From assembly GCA_026225945.1 (NCBI GenBank), contig JAMJFZ010001868.1, forward strand, positions 4,690,001 to 4,754,000: DNA of 64,000 nt. Reading direction: 5' to 3'. This document shows positions 1-10,654 of this stretch, one piece after another; the first letter of the stretch is position 1, and every line of letters starts with the position of its first letter. The position numbers and the translations under genes are program-made. This stretch comes from Cricetomys ansorgei. Lineage: Eukaryota > Chordata > Mammalia > Rodentia > Nesomyidae. The notes below the pieces were generated by a model. It searched no databases and had not been told where the DNA came from. It saw nothing but the letters and a program-made list of their open reading frames with translations.

Positions 1-319
1 AATATCATCTGCAAGTGCTTCTCCTCATGTTACTTAATATTGCCAAATATTTAAATATAAATATAAGAATATCCAGGTTTTAATAGTTATATGTGAAACA
101 AAATTTATGGTAGTTTCATTGATGTTGAGTACTAATAAAGCATTAACTAACTTATAGTGTAAACATTTAAGAATACAGGTGATATGAAAGTAGTGATGTG
201 CCATTACTCAGAAAATGAAAGACAAAAGAACAAAATGACAGGCCTGAGTACACCACCCGTTGACGTTCTACCTTGCTTTTGATCGCTATGATAATGACTA
301 CGATCAAAAGTAACTTGGG
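1..319. other. Unique AT-rich DNA, no feature seen
   Basis: AT-rich sequence without a recognisable repeat or open frame of note. A 14-base T run starts just after it (330-343). Confidence 0.5.
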
Positions 320-597
320 GAGGAAAGGATTTTTTTTTTTTTTGGCTTACATGTCCTGATCACAGTGGATCACTGAGGTAAGCCAAGGCAGGGATTCAAG
401 CAGAGACCAAAGAGAAATGTTAACTGATTACTCTCCTTGTCTTGCTTAGCTTGCTACAACTCAGGACCACTTGCCCTGGGTGGCACCACCCACAGTGGGG
501 TGAGCCTGTCTACTTCAATCATTAATCAAGAAAATGCCCCACAAACTTGACGATAGGCCAATCAGATGAAGGCATTTTCTAAATTAAGGTTAAGCTT
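320..597 (-). mobile_element. Rodent LTR-type dispersed repeat, fragment, reversed
   Basis: The part from about 465 to 597 matches, on the minus strand, the common rodent element containing 'aagaaaatgccccaca', 'caccacccacagtggg' and 'ggcattttct'. The region just downstream of the T run (345-405) fits its other half. The same family appears in forward orientation at 18.5-18.8 kb. I place it with MaLR/ERVL-type LTRs because related copies end in a 'ctaactaagaca'-like terminus, but the family name is not certain. No TSD was found. Confidence 0.55.
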
Positions 598-879
598 TGC
601 TAATACTATTTCCTTATTCCTTGTTCTAGAGTAGTGTCTTCATTCCTATGCCTTCAGGGTTCTATTTATCATTCTATCCATCAGGTGACTAGGATCCCTT
701 CACGTATCATCTATACCAATGGCTTAGTGGTCATTAATTCATTTCATTTGTGTTTAGCACCGAAAGTTTTTCTTTCTCCTTCAAGTATGAAGGATAACCT
801 TGTTGAACATAGCAATATGAGTTGGCAGTTGTCTTTCAGATCTTGAAATGCATCATTTTATGTTTCTTGGCTTTTCATT
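598..879. other. Unique DNA, nothing recognised
   Basis: Contains a 70-codon ATG-initiated frame (634-846, plus strand) with no recognisable domain. It is best treated as a chance frame. Confidence 0.4.
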
Positions 880-1725
880 GTCTTGAGAAATCTATTATTC
901 TTATGACTATGCCTTTGCACAGGACTTAGCTTTCAATATAGTTTTGTTGTTGTGTGCTTCGTCTTTAACTGTAATATAATATGTCAAGTGTCTTTTCTGG
1001 TCATGTCTGTTTGGGGTTTGAAATTTCTCCTGTGTCTGAATGACAGTCTCCTTTCCTTTCTAGATTTGGAAAAATTTCTAGTATAATATTATTGAATACG
1101 TTTCATCTTTTTCGTAATACATTTTTCTTTTATATATACTCTCAATTCACAGATTTGATCTTTTATTGGTGTTCAATAAGTGTCCTACATTCTGTTCATG
1201 TTTTATCATTTTGACTTTGGTTTTTGTTGAATGTCCCAATTCATCTGCCTTGTCATAAAGCCCTGAAATTTTGTCTTCCTCTTGATTAATCTATTGGTGA
1301 CACTTTCCACTGATTTTTGAAAAAATTACAGTTATCAAAATTTTCCTTTCCAACATTTTAACTTGAAAATTTCAGTATTTTATTTTTTCCATTGAATTCT
1401 ACTATCAAATAAAATTTGGCTTCTTTATTTTATTCAGTTTTTATATTTTCTTTGAATTCATTTAGGAGTTTATTTCATTGAATAATCTTATAGTCATTAT
1501 TTTGAATTCTATACCTGCAATTTCATTTAATCTGATTTCATTGGGCATTAATGTAGAATTAGTGTATTTCAGAGAAGTCATGTTTTAGTTTTTCATGTTT
1601 GCTGTGTCTTGTATCTCTGGGGTTTTGTGATTGGTTGAATTTTTTAAGTCATTATATTGTTTTAGTGGATGTATTTTCATTGCAAGTGGAAATAGGTTTT
1701 TGTGGATTTGAAGTATAATTTCTCT
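880..1725 (-). mobile_element. Ancient HAL1/L1 ORF1-type fragment, reversed
   Basis: The plus strand reads like the reverse complement of old mammalian HAL1/L1 ORF1 sequence. Landmarks are 'tctagatttggaaaa', 'cagatttgatctttta', 'ttgttgaatgtcccaattc' and 'ggtgacactttccactga', in the expected order. The fragment is heavily diverged with many stops, so no protein is encoded. The family is recalled from consensus and the ends are approximate. Confidence 0.55.
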
Positions 1726-1730
1726 CCATT

Positions 1731-1805
1731 GCACTGGGGGTATATCCCAGTAGTTAGACATCTGATCTATGAATTAAGGGCGCTGTGATCCATCTCCAGT
1801 CCTAG
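1731..1805 (+). mobile_element. Diverged ID-like SINE
   Basis: About 75 bp fits the tRNA-derived ID SINE. There is a box A-like 'tatatcccagtagttagaca' and a box B-like stretch ending 'gtgatccatctccagtcc'. It is clearly diverged and has no clean A-tail, so it is an old copy. A tRNA fragment is the alternative, but the sequence is too degraded for a functional tRNA. Confidence 0.55.
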
Positions 1806-2660
1806 TCAGAGAGTAGAATACTATCTACTAAGTAACCACAACTGATGAGTAATTCCACCAGGGAATATAATAGGAATCAATTAACAACAGCCACGCTTTC
1901 AATTTCAGTTATGTTTCGGGATAAAGGAAAATGTTTGCTACTGAGAGGATAAATGTAAATAAAATAAATAAAGTAAGACTAGTGATTCATATTAGGGTAT
2001 ACAAGAAAAATAAAGGGTAAGGAATAAGCAAAGGAGAAACAGAAAAGATGAGTGGGAAGTGAGGCAGGTTTGCGTAAAGGCAAAGTGGGAAGAGAAGGAG
2101 GTACAGACACATACCCAGGCACATTAAAACTGCTCGTGCTCAGGACAAAGGGGAGGTGGGGGAGGCAGGGAGAGAGAAAGAGAGAGAGAGAGATATTAAG
2201 GCAAGACAAAGCTGGTTCACGCCATTGACATTAGGCATTAAATAAGCAAAGTATGAAAATACAAAAGAAGGAAAGAGAGCCTGGTATGGTTGCAGAGTCT
2301 GTGTGGTCTCTTGCTTGGGCCTCTGTGTGGTCCTACAAGAAATCTGGGCATGGGAGCTGTCTCACCTCTGGGCCCTTCTCCCATTGGATTACAAATGCCA
2401 GTTATGCCTTTGGGCATTCCTTCATGGGGTGAGGCATAGTCATGGAGCCTGTGTCTCTTTGTTACACTCTACAGTTTACAGACAACATTTCCACCTGAAT
2501 GAATACCCTGTTTATTCTGAATTAACTCCCACCTCCCTCACCAGAGGCATTGTGCAGGCCAGGGTTCAGAATAGAGTCACATGACACTTGTTCTGCCTTT
2601 CTAGAATGAGCAAATCAGGGAAGAGATTTTGTTTCCATGGTTGCCAAGCCACAGATGCAC
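1806..2660. other. Unique DNA with a short GA-rich run
   Basis: A (GA)-rich run lies at 2170-2194. A 93-codon frame (2303-2584, plus) sits in slightly GC-richer DNA but matches no family I know. No other element is recognised. Confidence 0.4.
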
Positions 2661-2669
2661 CAGGAATTT

Positions 2670-2689
2670 AAAAAAAAAAAAAAAAAAAA
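2670..2689 (+). repeat. Poly(A) run, 20 bases
   Basis: Twenty uninterrupted A. It could be the tail of a decayed retroposed sequence on its left, but no parent was recognised and no flanking TSD seen. Confidence 0.9.
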
Positions 2690-2783
2690 GATTCCTTGTC
2701 ACTGGGATTGATGGTCAGAAGAGAAAGATTTTCCCAGTACCTTCTTCCTGCTGTGAGCTTTATGTGTGCATAAAGCTCTTAGT

Positions 2784-2862
2784 GCTCTCTCTCTCTTTCT
2801 CTCTTTCCCTCTCTCTCTCTCCCTCTCTTTCTCCTTCTCTCTTTCTCTCTCTCAATCTCTCT
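2784..2862 (+). repeat. CT-rich microsatellite, imperfect
   Basis: About 80 bp of interrupted (CT)n with T and C insertions. It produces the serine/leucine-rich frame at 2629-2955, which is therefore not a gene. Confidence 0.9.
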
Positions 2863-4146
2863 GTGCATGCATATGTGTGCATTTCTCTCTATTTCTTAAA
2901 ATACCTGTTACCAAAAGCACATTGCAGATTTTCTGAAACATTTTCTTTGTCTTAAACTATGGTTCTATTATTCTCCAGATAGACAACCTCTGATTCCCTG
3001 GGTGAGGCTACCCTTCAGAATGGATTCTAAACTCTTTCCTTCTATTTTGCTCTATTTTATTTCATGGTGAAATCACCACCCGCCTCTTAAGATTTATTTC
3101 CTGAAGTTTGGAGCCATATGTAGATGCTTCTGAAGTCCAGATTTATTTTTTATTTTTATTTTTTTAATCATTGTACCTTTATCACAAATTTCTTGTTTCA
3201 TTCCAAGTTACTCCACTTAACTTACAAGAACTTTTGTTAGTCTTTTAGCTGCAAATAACAACCTTTCATTTACTAGGAATCAAGAGTTGACCTTAAGTAT
3301 AGAATAATCATGAAGTTTCTCTCCATGATAAACTGCGTTCAGTATTTTCAGAATCAAAATCATTGCACTCTTATTCCTAAACTGTTCAGTTTAAAAATTG
3401 TTCCAGATTATTTTTCCTTTCCTTGAATTATTTCTCAAACCATCTGTTTTATTGCTACAGACACATTAATGATATGGGTCTAGAGTTGCTTCTGTCTCCA
3501 ACACCAGAGAAATTCATATTCTGTCATTCAGTTTGTCCCCCTCATCTAGCAGTCTGTGTTCTTCGTGCCTCCTATGATCATGATAGTTTTTAACATTGTA
3601 ATAACAAAGGCATAGATTACGTTTTGAAATATCTGTTAGAGAAGAGACTGAAGCTTCAATTGCTATGTTGGTAAAGAACAAGCCAGCCATGTAACCTTGG
3701 AAATACAGACTTTTGTATGCCCGATGATTATGAACTTGGGATGTTAAAAAATATCTGGTGTTGAATCTGGGACCAGAAAGAATATGATGGGCCCAGACTG
3801 CTTGCAGGACCATGCAGAGGGTCTCTTCTTCTTATTGAATATGTAGTCAAACTCCAATGCATGTATGCAGAATCTAATTAAACATGAGGCTCATCAACAG
3901 TTAATGTTATGGTAAAAATAAGTTGAATCTACCTCTAAATGGAAGCATGAAAATATCTCCTCAATAAATTCATGCAGTTGGACAGATCACTCTGACCCAG
4001 GAAAGGAGGAATACCTTAAACTCTACTAAAGAGATAAGAGGAATAATTATCCTGTTTATTAGATAATTTACTTTTCCTCCTCGAAGTTCCCAAACTCTAG
4101 TGTAGTCCTTATAACCCACCAAGAGGTTTGGCTGGGTTTTACCCAC
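2863..4146. other. Unique DNA, nothing recognised
   Basis: No repeat or gene recognised. A 99-codon minus-strand frame (3514-3813) has no recognisable domain. An old LTR fragment around 3500-3830 cannot be ruled out. Confidence 0.35.
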
Positions 4147-4495
4147 TGTGGTGGTTGAATGAGAATGGGCGGAATAGGTTTATATATTTGGTGTTTGAAA
4201 GCATCAGGAGGTGTGGCCTTATTGGAGGATATGTGTCACTGGGGGTGGGCTTTGAGGTTTCAAAAAGCCCATTCCAAGCTCAGTCTCTCTCTTCCTGCTG
4301 CCTGAGGACCCAGATATAGAACTCTCAGTTGCTTCTCCAGCACTGTGTCTGCCTGCTTTGCCACCATGCTTCCCACAATGATAACAATGAATTAAAACTC
4401 TGAAACCATAAGCCAGCCCCAATTAAATGTTTTCCTTTATAAGAGTTGCAATGGACATGGTGTATCTTCACAGCAACAGAACACTGACTAAGACA
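4147..4495 (+). mobile_element. Rodent MaLR-type solo LTR (copy 1)
   Basis: A 349-bp element starts TGTGGTGG and ends in '...ctaagaca', the TG...CA termini of an LTR. Near the 3' end it has 'ccccaattaaatgttttcc' followed by 'tttataagagttgc', a layout shared with MaLR LTRs. Flanking 5-mers are cccac and cctac, 4 of 5 matching, which fits a decayed 5-bp TSD of an ERVL/MaLR insertion. The copy at 46324-46898 has the same ends. The class is inferred from termini and TSD length; the exact subfamily is not known to me. Confidence 0.65.
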
Positions 4496-4690
4496 CCTAC
4501 CTTTCTGACTCAGAAAAAGAATCACTATTCCTTTTTCTCCTTTTCTTTTTCTCTTGGGTGCTGGCAAGAGCCTGAGTGTACTTTCTCTGGCACTGTGGAC
4601 TTTTGACTCTTCTATATAGCTCTCCTCCCTGCCATGCAACTGCCTGCTGCTATGTGGCTAGACTGCAAGCCAGCTTAGCTCATAAGATAG

Positions 4691-4769
4691 CTCCCCTCCT
4701 CTCTTCCCTCTCTTTCCTCTCTTTCCCCCCCTCCTTTACTCTTCTCTCTTCTCCTCTCCTCTCCTCCAT
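4691..4769 (+). repeat. Polypyrimidine tract
   Basis: About 79 bp of C and T with a single A at 4739. It is not a simple period. Long polypyrimidine/polypurine tracts can adopt triplex structures. Confidence 0.85.
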
Positions 4770-5089
4770 TCACCTTCTCTGGGGTAGCTGGTAGATTTAT
4801 GCTTGCCTACCTTGGGTTTTTTTCTTTTAAATTATCTTTGAGCTTCCTTCTCAGTGTGCACTTAAATCTTTTAATTAAGCAGTCCAAGAATATTAGGAGG
4901 AGTCCCAATTTTCCCAGAATTTCTGATAACATTAAGAGACGATGGGTAGGGTTCTTCCTACCCATAGCCAAGGCACTATTTTCAGTGAGAAGCTCAGAGA
5001 TTGAGGGAGGAGTAGAGTGTGTCAGTCAGTGGAAATTTTGAGGGAAGGGAAAGTAACTCGAGTGACACTGGCATCCTCTACACACATGA
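4770..5089. other. Unique DNA, nothing recognised
   Basis: No repeat or credible frame was recognised between the pyrimidine tract and the hAT MITE. Confidence 0.4.
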
Positions 5090-5097
5090 CCTTAGAC

Positions 5098-5320
5098 CAG
5101 TGGTTCTCAACCTGTGGGTTGCAACTCCATTGGAGATTGAATGAGCATTTCACAGGGTCACCTAAGACTGTCTGCATGTCATATATTTACAATAGAATTC
5201 ATAACAGTAGCAAAATTGCAGTTATTAAATAGCAATAAAAATAATTTTTAGGTTGAGGGTCACTACAACATGAGGAACTGCGTTAAAGTGCTACAGCATT
5301 AGGAAGGTTGAGGACCACTG
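5098..5320 (+). mobile_element. Non-autonomous hAT-Charlie MITE (URR1-like)
   Basis: A 223-bp element has terminal inverted repeats: it begins 'cagtggttctcaacct' and ends 'aggttgaggaccactg', its near-perfect reverse complement. The 8-bp sequence ccttagac occurs directly before (5090-5097) and directly after (5321-5328), a perfect TSD of the length used by hAT transposases. The body, with 'tcataacagtagcaaaatt' and 'tcactacaacatgaggaac', fits the rodent URR1 family as I remember it. It encodes no transposase. Confidence 0.9.
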
Positions 5321-5968
5321 CCTTAGACAATGACCCAAGCTTTTCAGATTTTACTATATCATGAGGGTTAATTCCAGATCCCCCTAACTCATTATAACTC
5401 TACAAGGGTTAGATGATAAAATGTGGGATTCAGTAGTAAACAGCCCTGTAAGAGTGTGAGGAAGCAATATTACCTTTTGCTTGGTTTCTCGTGGGTTTAA
5501 AACATCTGTCACCATCACTATTTATTTCTCATTTAAATTGATGTGCTTAAAAAAATCCTCATTGAATGCATTCAGTAAAATATTAAACCAAATGCAAGGC
5601 AGCTTGGAATTCTATAGATTCAATTAATCATATCACCCCAACCCAGCACACTATCATTTATCATTAGTCGTTGTTGATTGTATGTCAACCAGTCTTCATT
5701 TCTCTCATGGGAGCCCTACCAACGCTAATCCATCCTAATTAGTGAGACTCTGTCGTTGTTACACAACAGGAGGCATTTTGCTCACGATCAGTCTTTCCTA
5801 TAATGCAGCAACCTTATTTCTTCTAATTGTCTATTTAGCTGGCTGTGCTTAAAATGGTCTGAAATTTACATTTCACACTGCACTTGGCTACTCATAGCAA
5901 TCTTTCAGGTAAAACCACATTTAAGTGTGTGAGGAGATGGTTGTTCAGCCTGTGAGAATTCTTGTTGT
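5321..5968. other. Unique DNA, possible conserved non-coding segment
   Basis: The stretch at about 5530-5900 is free of recognisable repeats. It is rich in TAAT/ATTA homeodomain-type cores, for example around 'aattaatcatatcacc' and 'ccatcctaattagtgag'. This is a weak hint of a conserved non-coding element. No gene is seen. Confidence 0.25.
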
Positions 5969-6165
5969 AGCCGGGCAGTGGTGCCTCATGCCTTTAATTC
6001 CAGCACCCAGCACTAGGTAGGCAAAGGCAGGCAGATCTCTGTGAGTTCGAGGCCAGCCTGGTCTATAGAGTGAGTTCCAGGACAGCCAGAGTTACAACAG
6101 AGAAACCCTGTCTCAAAAAACAAAACAAAACAAAACAAAAACCAACCAACAAACAAACAAATAAA
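5969..6165 (+). mobile_element. B1 SINE with CAAAA/CAAA tail
   Basis: A 7SL-derived B1 begins 'gccgggcagtggtgcctca', includes 'gttcgaggccagcctggtc' and ends 'gaaaccctgtctc', followed by an A-rich (CAAAA)n/(CAAA)n tail. It is close to the B1 consensus and is among the better preserved SINEs here. An 81-codon minus-strand frame over it is a translation of the SINE. Confidence 0.95.
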
Positions 6166-6172
6166 ACCCCCA

Positions 6173-6780
6173 AACAAGCCAATGCTCCCAGTGGAAAACA
6201 CAGGGTTAAGTTCCTGTGACCCTCTTGTCATGGCATTTTCATCTACCCGTCCACACATAGACTCATTTTACACAGCCTTTGCAGAACGTGTTACCAGGTC
6301 ATCAAACACTGAACTTGCAGTTAATGTAAGTGTAACTCGCCTCTCAAAGAAATTCATCTGTCATGCACATGTTCTCTGTAAGACATACCCAGTCTTCTGT
6401 GTAGGAGCAGTAGACAGCCCTTCAGCACTATGCTTAGGGACCTTGTTAAGCAACAAAAGCTCCAACAAGCACAAAAGTGTGAAAGACTGTTGCTAAATAG
6501 GACATGGAAATGACACTTGTTTACATTATTAGAATCAAAGCAAGCCTTGGCTGGGACCACACATCTCGATCAACTCAAACTTTGTCACTCTGAGCATGTT
6601 AGTGAATGACGTGAATTGAAATTACACATGAAAATGTAATTCTTTGCTAATATGATATTTAGTGCTTTACGTTCCTGCTTACTTTTGAGTTCTTTAGCTG
6701 TTGCACAGTTCCTTAAAGAAAAAGCTGGGGTCGCTGATCTGTGAGCTATCTTTTATCTCATGTGATGGTGTTTAAGAAAC
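6173..6780. other. Unique DNA, nothing recognised
   Basis: A 104-codon plus-strand frame (6182-6496) and an overlapping minus-strand frame show no recognisable domains. No repeat was recognised. Confidence 0.35.
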
Positions 6781-6784
6781 TGCT

Positions 6785-7430
6785 CTTTCTTTAAGTGACT
6801 TTGATGATGTTAAAGCCCCTTCAGCATGTAACTGTTCCCACACTCCCTCCAATATGTGCTATCACCGTTTCTGTGATTTGAGTGGTCCTTGTGTGTGCAA
6901 TGGTATGTCTCCACTGTTTGCACATGAATTTCTTCAGTAGAGAATGGCAAGTATCTTTCTATATTCTTGTTCTCCACTCTGATGTTTTCTCTAGTTAAAT
7001 GTTCAAACTTTGCAACATTTTTAATTTGACTTTTCTTGTTATTGAATTTATGATTATATATGTATATGTAATATATGGATATATACATACACACATATAT
7101 AATATGTAATATTATAATCTCAAAAACTATAAAAATGTTAAAATAACTAAAAAGAATGTTGAGATTAAAATTGCATCATGCACATAATTTCTTTATCACA
7201 TATTTGAGTTGCAAATATTTTCTCACAGTTTTTGGCTCCTTTTAGGTTTTCTTACCATTTTTTGAAAGAACATAGATTTTTGCTCATTTTCTTTGTTAAG
7301 GAGGTTGTTATGTGATATCTTGATATGTGATCCAAGTCAAACTTTCTAGGTCCATACGCAGGCACTATCATGTATGATGTATGTAATTTTGAATTAACTA
7401 TTCTAAAACATTTTTTTATACTAGAAATAT
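6785..7430 (-). mobile_element. Old L1M fragment, reversed
   Basis: The plus strand matches the reverse complement of the old L1 ORF2-end/3'UTR region. The clearest landmark is 'tgagttgcaaatattttctc' near 7206. The fragment is interrupted by an AT-rich tract at about 7050-7110. It abuts an L1M fragment in the opposite orientation at 7440. Confidence 0.55.
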
Positions 7431-7439
7431 TCACCTAGC

Positions 7440-7905
7440 CTAAATTTACAAAGGTGTATATAGACAATGTTTTATATATGGGTATTAATAGTGGCTTTTG
7501 TGAAAACTGAGAAACAATGCCAATATCCATCAAGATCATCAGGTGACAGGGTAGACTCAATTGTGGTATATCATATAGTAGAATGCTACTTAGCACTGAA
7601 AAGATTGAACTGTCCAAACACACTGTGATGTGGATACATATTCAAATAGTTATGCCATATAATATACAACACAGCAAAGATTACACACATTATAAATCTC
7701 AATATTTCTAAATATAACAACAGAAACAGATCAGTAGTTATTTAAAGGTTGAGTGTGAGAAGGGGAGAAAAAATAGGTCATGCTGAAAGTTTTGGGGAGA
7801 TTTTCTGCTTTGATTTTGACAGTTTTTTTGAAAACCTATGTTTAGACTGTTGAGATAGTAATGGAACCAATTATAGAATTTTAAATTATGTACTTTACAA
7901 TTTCA
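7440..7905 (+). mobile_element. Old L1M 3'UTR fragment, forward
   Basis: Ordered landmarks of the old L1 3'UTR are visible: 'ccaatatccatcaagatcat' (the 'aaatgtccatcaacagg' region), 'ttgtggtatatcatatagta' with 'gaatgctacttagcactgaa', then 'aacagatcagtagtta' and a 'ttttggggagattttctgc' stretch. It is non-coding and diverged. Confidence 0.65.
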
Positions 7906-8122
7906 GTCATTCATCAATAAATTTATCAAGGTAATTAGTAAGCTAAGGTTTCTTTCCAGGCTTATAGAAAGAACCAAGAATGCAATTTTTGAATGAAAAA
8001 TGAATTGTAAATAACACGTTTTTTCCAAATAGACCTCAAATATGCTCCTTCACTGTATTTGTCAAATAAATTTAAAGACTAGAAATTAAAATAAGGCTCA
8101 CTAAAATACATATTTTGTGAAA

Positions 8123-8145
<23 letters not shown>
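8123..8145 (+). repeat. (AC)n microsatellite
   Basis: Perfect dinucleotide array of about 11 units. Confidence 0.95.
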
Positions 8146-8154
<9 letters not shown>

Positions 8155-8463
8155 ATCTTTGATGGTTCCTGGAAGAACTACCCAGACATATGTATGGCAA
8201 GGATACATTTTGCAGAAATAGCAAAGGATTGAATCAAATGAAACTGTAATTGCAAATGGCACAGTGTGACATATATGAGGTTTTATGGTATTATAGGGAA
8301 CACTGGTAAAAACTGAAATGATGCAGTTTTGTAAAATAAGTTGTAATATTATACACACACACGCACATATGGAAAATATGTTAATTTGGGAAGAAATGCT
8401 TTATAGTACCTGCTGTTTCACTATGAAATTTGATAACATAGGTAATGTTACAAAGAAAGTTAA

Positions 8464-8486
8464 ACACACACACACACACACACACA
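8464..8486 (+). repeat. (AC)n microsatellite
   Basis: Perfect dinucleotide array of about 11 units, 320 bp from the preceding one. Confidence 0.95.
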
Positions 8487-8705
8487 GTCGTGATTAAATC
8501 TGAATGGAGTTAGTGGTGACTACATCGACTTATGCCAACTGGCATGCAATATTCTTCAATAGTCAAGAAAATAGAAATGATCTTTTATATTTTAATGCTA
8601 AACTAGCACCAACTCCTTGAGCTAGAACGACCTTACTTGATTCTCAGCACGTGTCACACTCTTGAAGATCCTGCTGTGACGTTTTCAATTTGTAAGGGTC
8701 TATTC

Positions 8706-9017
8706 TGTAGTAGTACACTGCTCTGGTAGCTCACCAAGGAAGACAGGGTGATACTTTCATAGGTCGGAAACCCTGCCAGACATCAGCAGAGGAAACCACT
8801 GACATGGCAGATGCCATACTGGATGTCGGAATCCCAAAAATCTGAGCTCGGGTTTTTTTTAATGATTCAGGACTCCTCTGGTGTTCTACTGATATCACAT
8901 GCAGATCATGTGCAACCAAATATCCCACAAAAATCCAACACTACAGACAATACAAAACTTCAAGGCCTAGGCAGCTCCTCACCCAACAGTGTATAGAACA
9001 ATTATTTTATATATAAC
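8706..9017 (+). repeat. Left arm of a long imperfect inverted repeat
   Basis: About 312 bp aligns to the reverse complement of 9064-9378 along its whole length, by eye about 70% with small gaps. Matching blocks include 'gtagctcacca' with 'ggcagctcacca', 'tggtgttctactgatatca' with 'gggtgttctactgatacca', 'ccaaggcctat'-like sequence, and a shared 'ttttatatataac' at the inner edge. A minus-strand frame over this arm (8731-8928) resembles the plus-strand frame over the other arm, as expected for two copies of one sequence. The family is not recognised. Confidence 0.8.
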
Positions 9018-9063
9018 TAAAGCTTCTACAACAGTATTTAATTGTTGGGGAAGTTTATTTTTT

Positions 9064-9378
9064 GTTATATATAAAATTATTGTCTTGTGCACTGTTGGAA
9101 AGAAGGGTGCATAGGCCTTGGCGCTTTTCACTATTTTCAGGTGTTGGGGTTCTGTGGAGGGTGTTTAATTGCGTATGATCTGCACATGGTATCAGTAGAA
9201 CACCCAAAGAGTTCTGAATCAACTGAACAGTGGAACCCCGAGCAACTCAGCTCAGGTATTTTATTGATTCAGAACTGGCCAGGGCAGTGGTTCCCTTTGC
9301 TGAGGTCTAGCAGGGTTTGTACCAAAGAATATGCCTCCTTCTCCTGTTTGGTGAGCTGCCGCAGCAGCATACAACTAC
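9064..9378 (-). repeat. Right arm of a long imperfect inverted repeat
   Basis: About 315 bp, the reverse-oriented partner of 8706-9017, separated from it by 46 bp. The outer edge here ends 'caactaca', matching 'tgtagtagta' at the left outer edge. A 101-codon plus-strand frame (9087-9392) shares a stretch of some 20 residues with the frame on the other arm. I see no known protein family, so this is not called a gene. No TSD was found around the pair. Confidence 0.8.
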
Positions 9379-10654
9379 ATTTAATTCAATAGGCAGAGCC
9401 ATAAGATTTATCTTTCTATTAGGAAAGCAACAGCAACAACAACAAATGGTATTTAGTTCACAGTTGCATGATGGCAGCTAAAAAGATGCTCCTCAGCTTG
9501 CCAAGAACTAGTGTTCCAGGATATAGCAAAGTCCACTTTCTTATTTAATATCCAAAGAAGGAGACATCAGAAATTACAGTATTCATTCTAGCTCAGATCT
9601 CCATCACTTCAGCTCTCAGAGTATCTTCTGGCAATTTCTTCCACCAGTCTTTTCCTTCTGGTCCTCACCTGTTAGAGATTTGGGCTTCAGGGTTATTCAT
9701 ATTGTTCAGCAAAGATGGAGCTCTTTCCAATTCTGGCTTAGAATGAAAGAGAACAGAGATAAATCAGTTTCATGCCTGAGGCTTAGTCAATTTGTTTTCA
9801 CTTTCTTGAAATATGAAAAGTTTATTCAATACTCTCTTCTACTGAAATCAATGTTTAGAAACATCAAAATTTGAATGTATCACAAGAAAAGGCTTGTATC
9901 ATGAAATCAGGAAGGGCCTGTTAGACTTCTTTGGAGAACACAGAATCACAGAATGGCTTCTTCAACACCTTGACTCCCTCATTTCTCTCCAACTTTATAT
10001 TTTCTTGACTTGGTAAAAACATAATTTAAAACGCCTATCTTGATTGGGTAAAAATTTAAATATTTATTTTTAAGCTTCTTATTATAACTAAATGGTAGAA
10101 AGAATAAGATGCTAAAGGACTTCAACAGAGATTCTTTCACACATCTTCTCATTTGCAAGAGAAAGGTAAAAATGTTGGTCTCATAGACAGTACAAAAGGC
10201 GTTACTAGAGGCTAGGCAAAATAGGAAAGGGATATAAGAAAGTTAGAAAATGGGTACCATAGAAGGGTAACTATGCTTATGATGTTATTTTAATAATATA
10301 CAATAATATTATTGTTACATCTTATAAAGAATGAGTAGAGCTCAAAGCTTCTGAGTGCAATGAACTGGTAAATATTTAAGAAGACAGAAATACTAATTAC
10401 CCTGGTTTGAATTCTAGCGTTTATATACATGTAAAAAGTTACCACACTGTGCCCCATATGTATGCATAGTTATGCTTCAATTAAAAATAGGAGATGTCTG
10501 GTTGTTGTACCAATGGCATCATGGCTGAACTATGATCCTCAGATGGTTGTATAAGCCTACAGTTGTGTATGTTAAGGGTGGAGGCTCAGGGCAAGCATGT
10601 GGAAAAAGTACTTGGTACTGACTTTATAATTAATAAATCTAGGGTAATATTTTC
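9379..10654. other. Unique DNA, nothing recognised
   Basis: Only short A- and T-rich runs and a small (CAA)n stretch at about 9430-9446. No credible coding region was seen. Confidence 0.4.

Larger units (their letters stand above)
7906..8705. other. Unique DNA with two CA microsatellites
   Basis: Perfect (AC)n tracts lie at 8123-8145 and 8464-8486, with a shorter interrupted one near 8352-8366. No gene or other element was recognised. Confidence 0.6.

Noticed and set aside
1731..1805. tRNA gene
   Set aside because: It has promoter-box resemblance only; the fold is too degraded and it fits a decayed ID SINE better.
2629..2955. 108-codon frame with a lysine run and serine/leucine repeats
   Set aside because: It is the translation of a poly(A) run followed by the CT-rich microsatellite.
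8731..9392. Two similar peptides on opposite strands, which at first looked like a divergent gene pair
   Set aside because: They are translations of the two arms of one inverted repeat, with no known domain and no frame conservation beyond about 20 residues.
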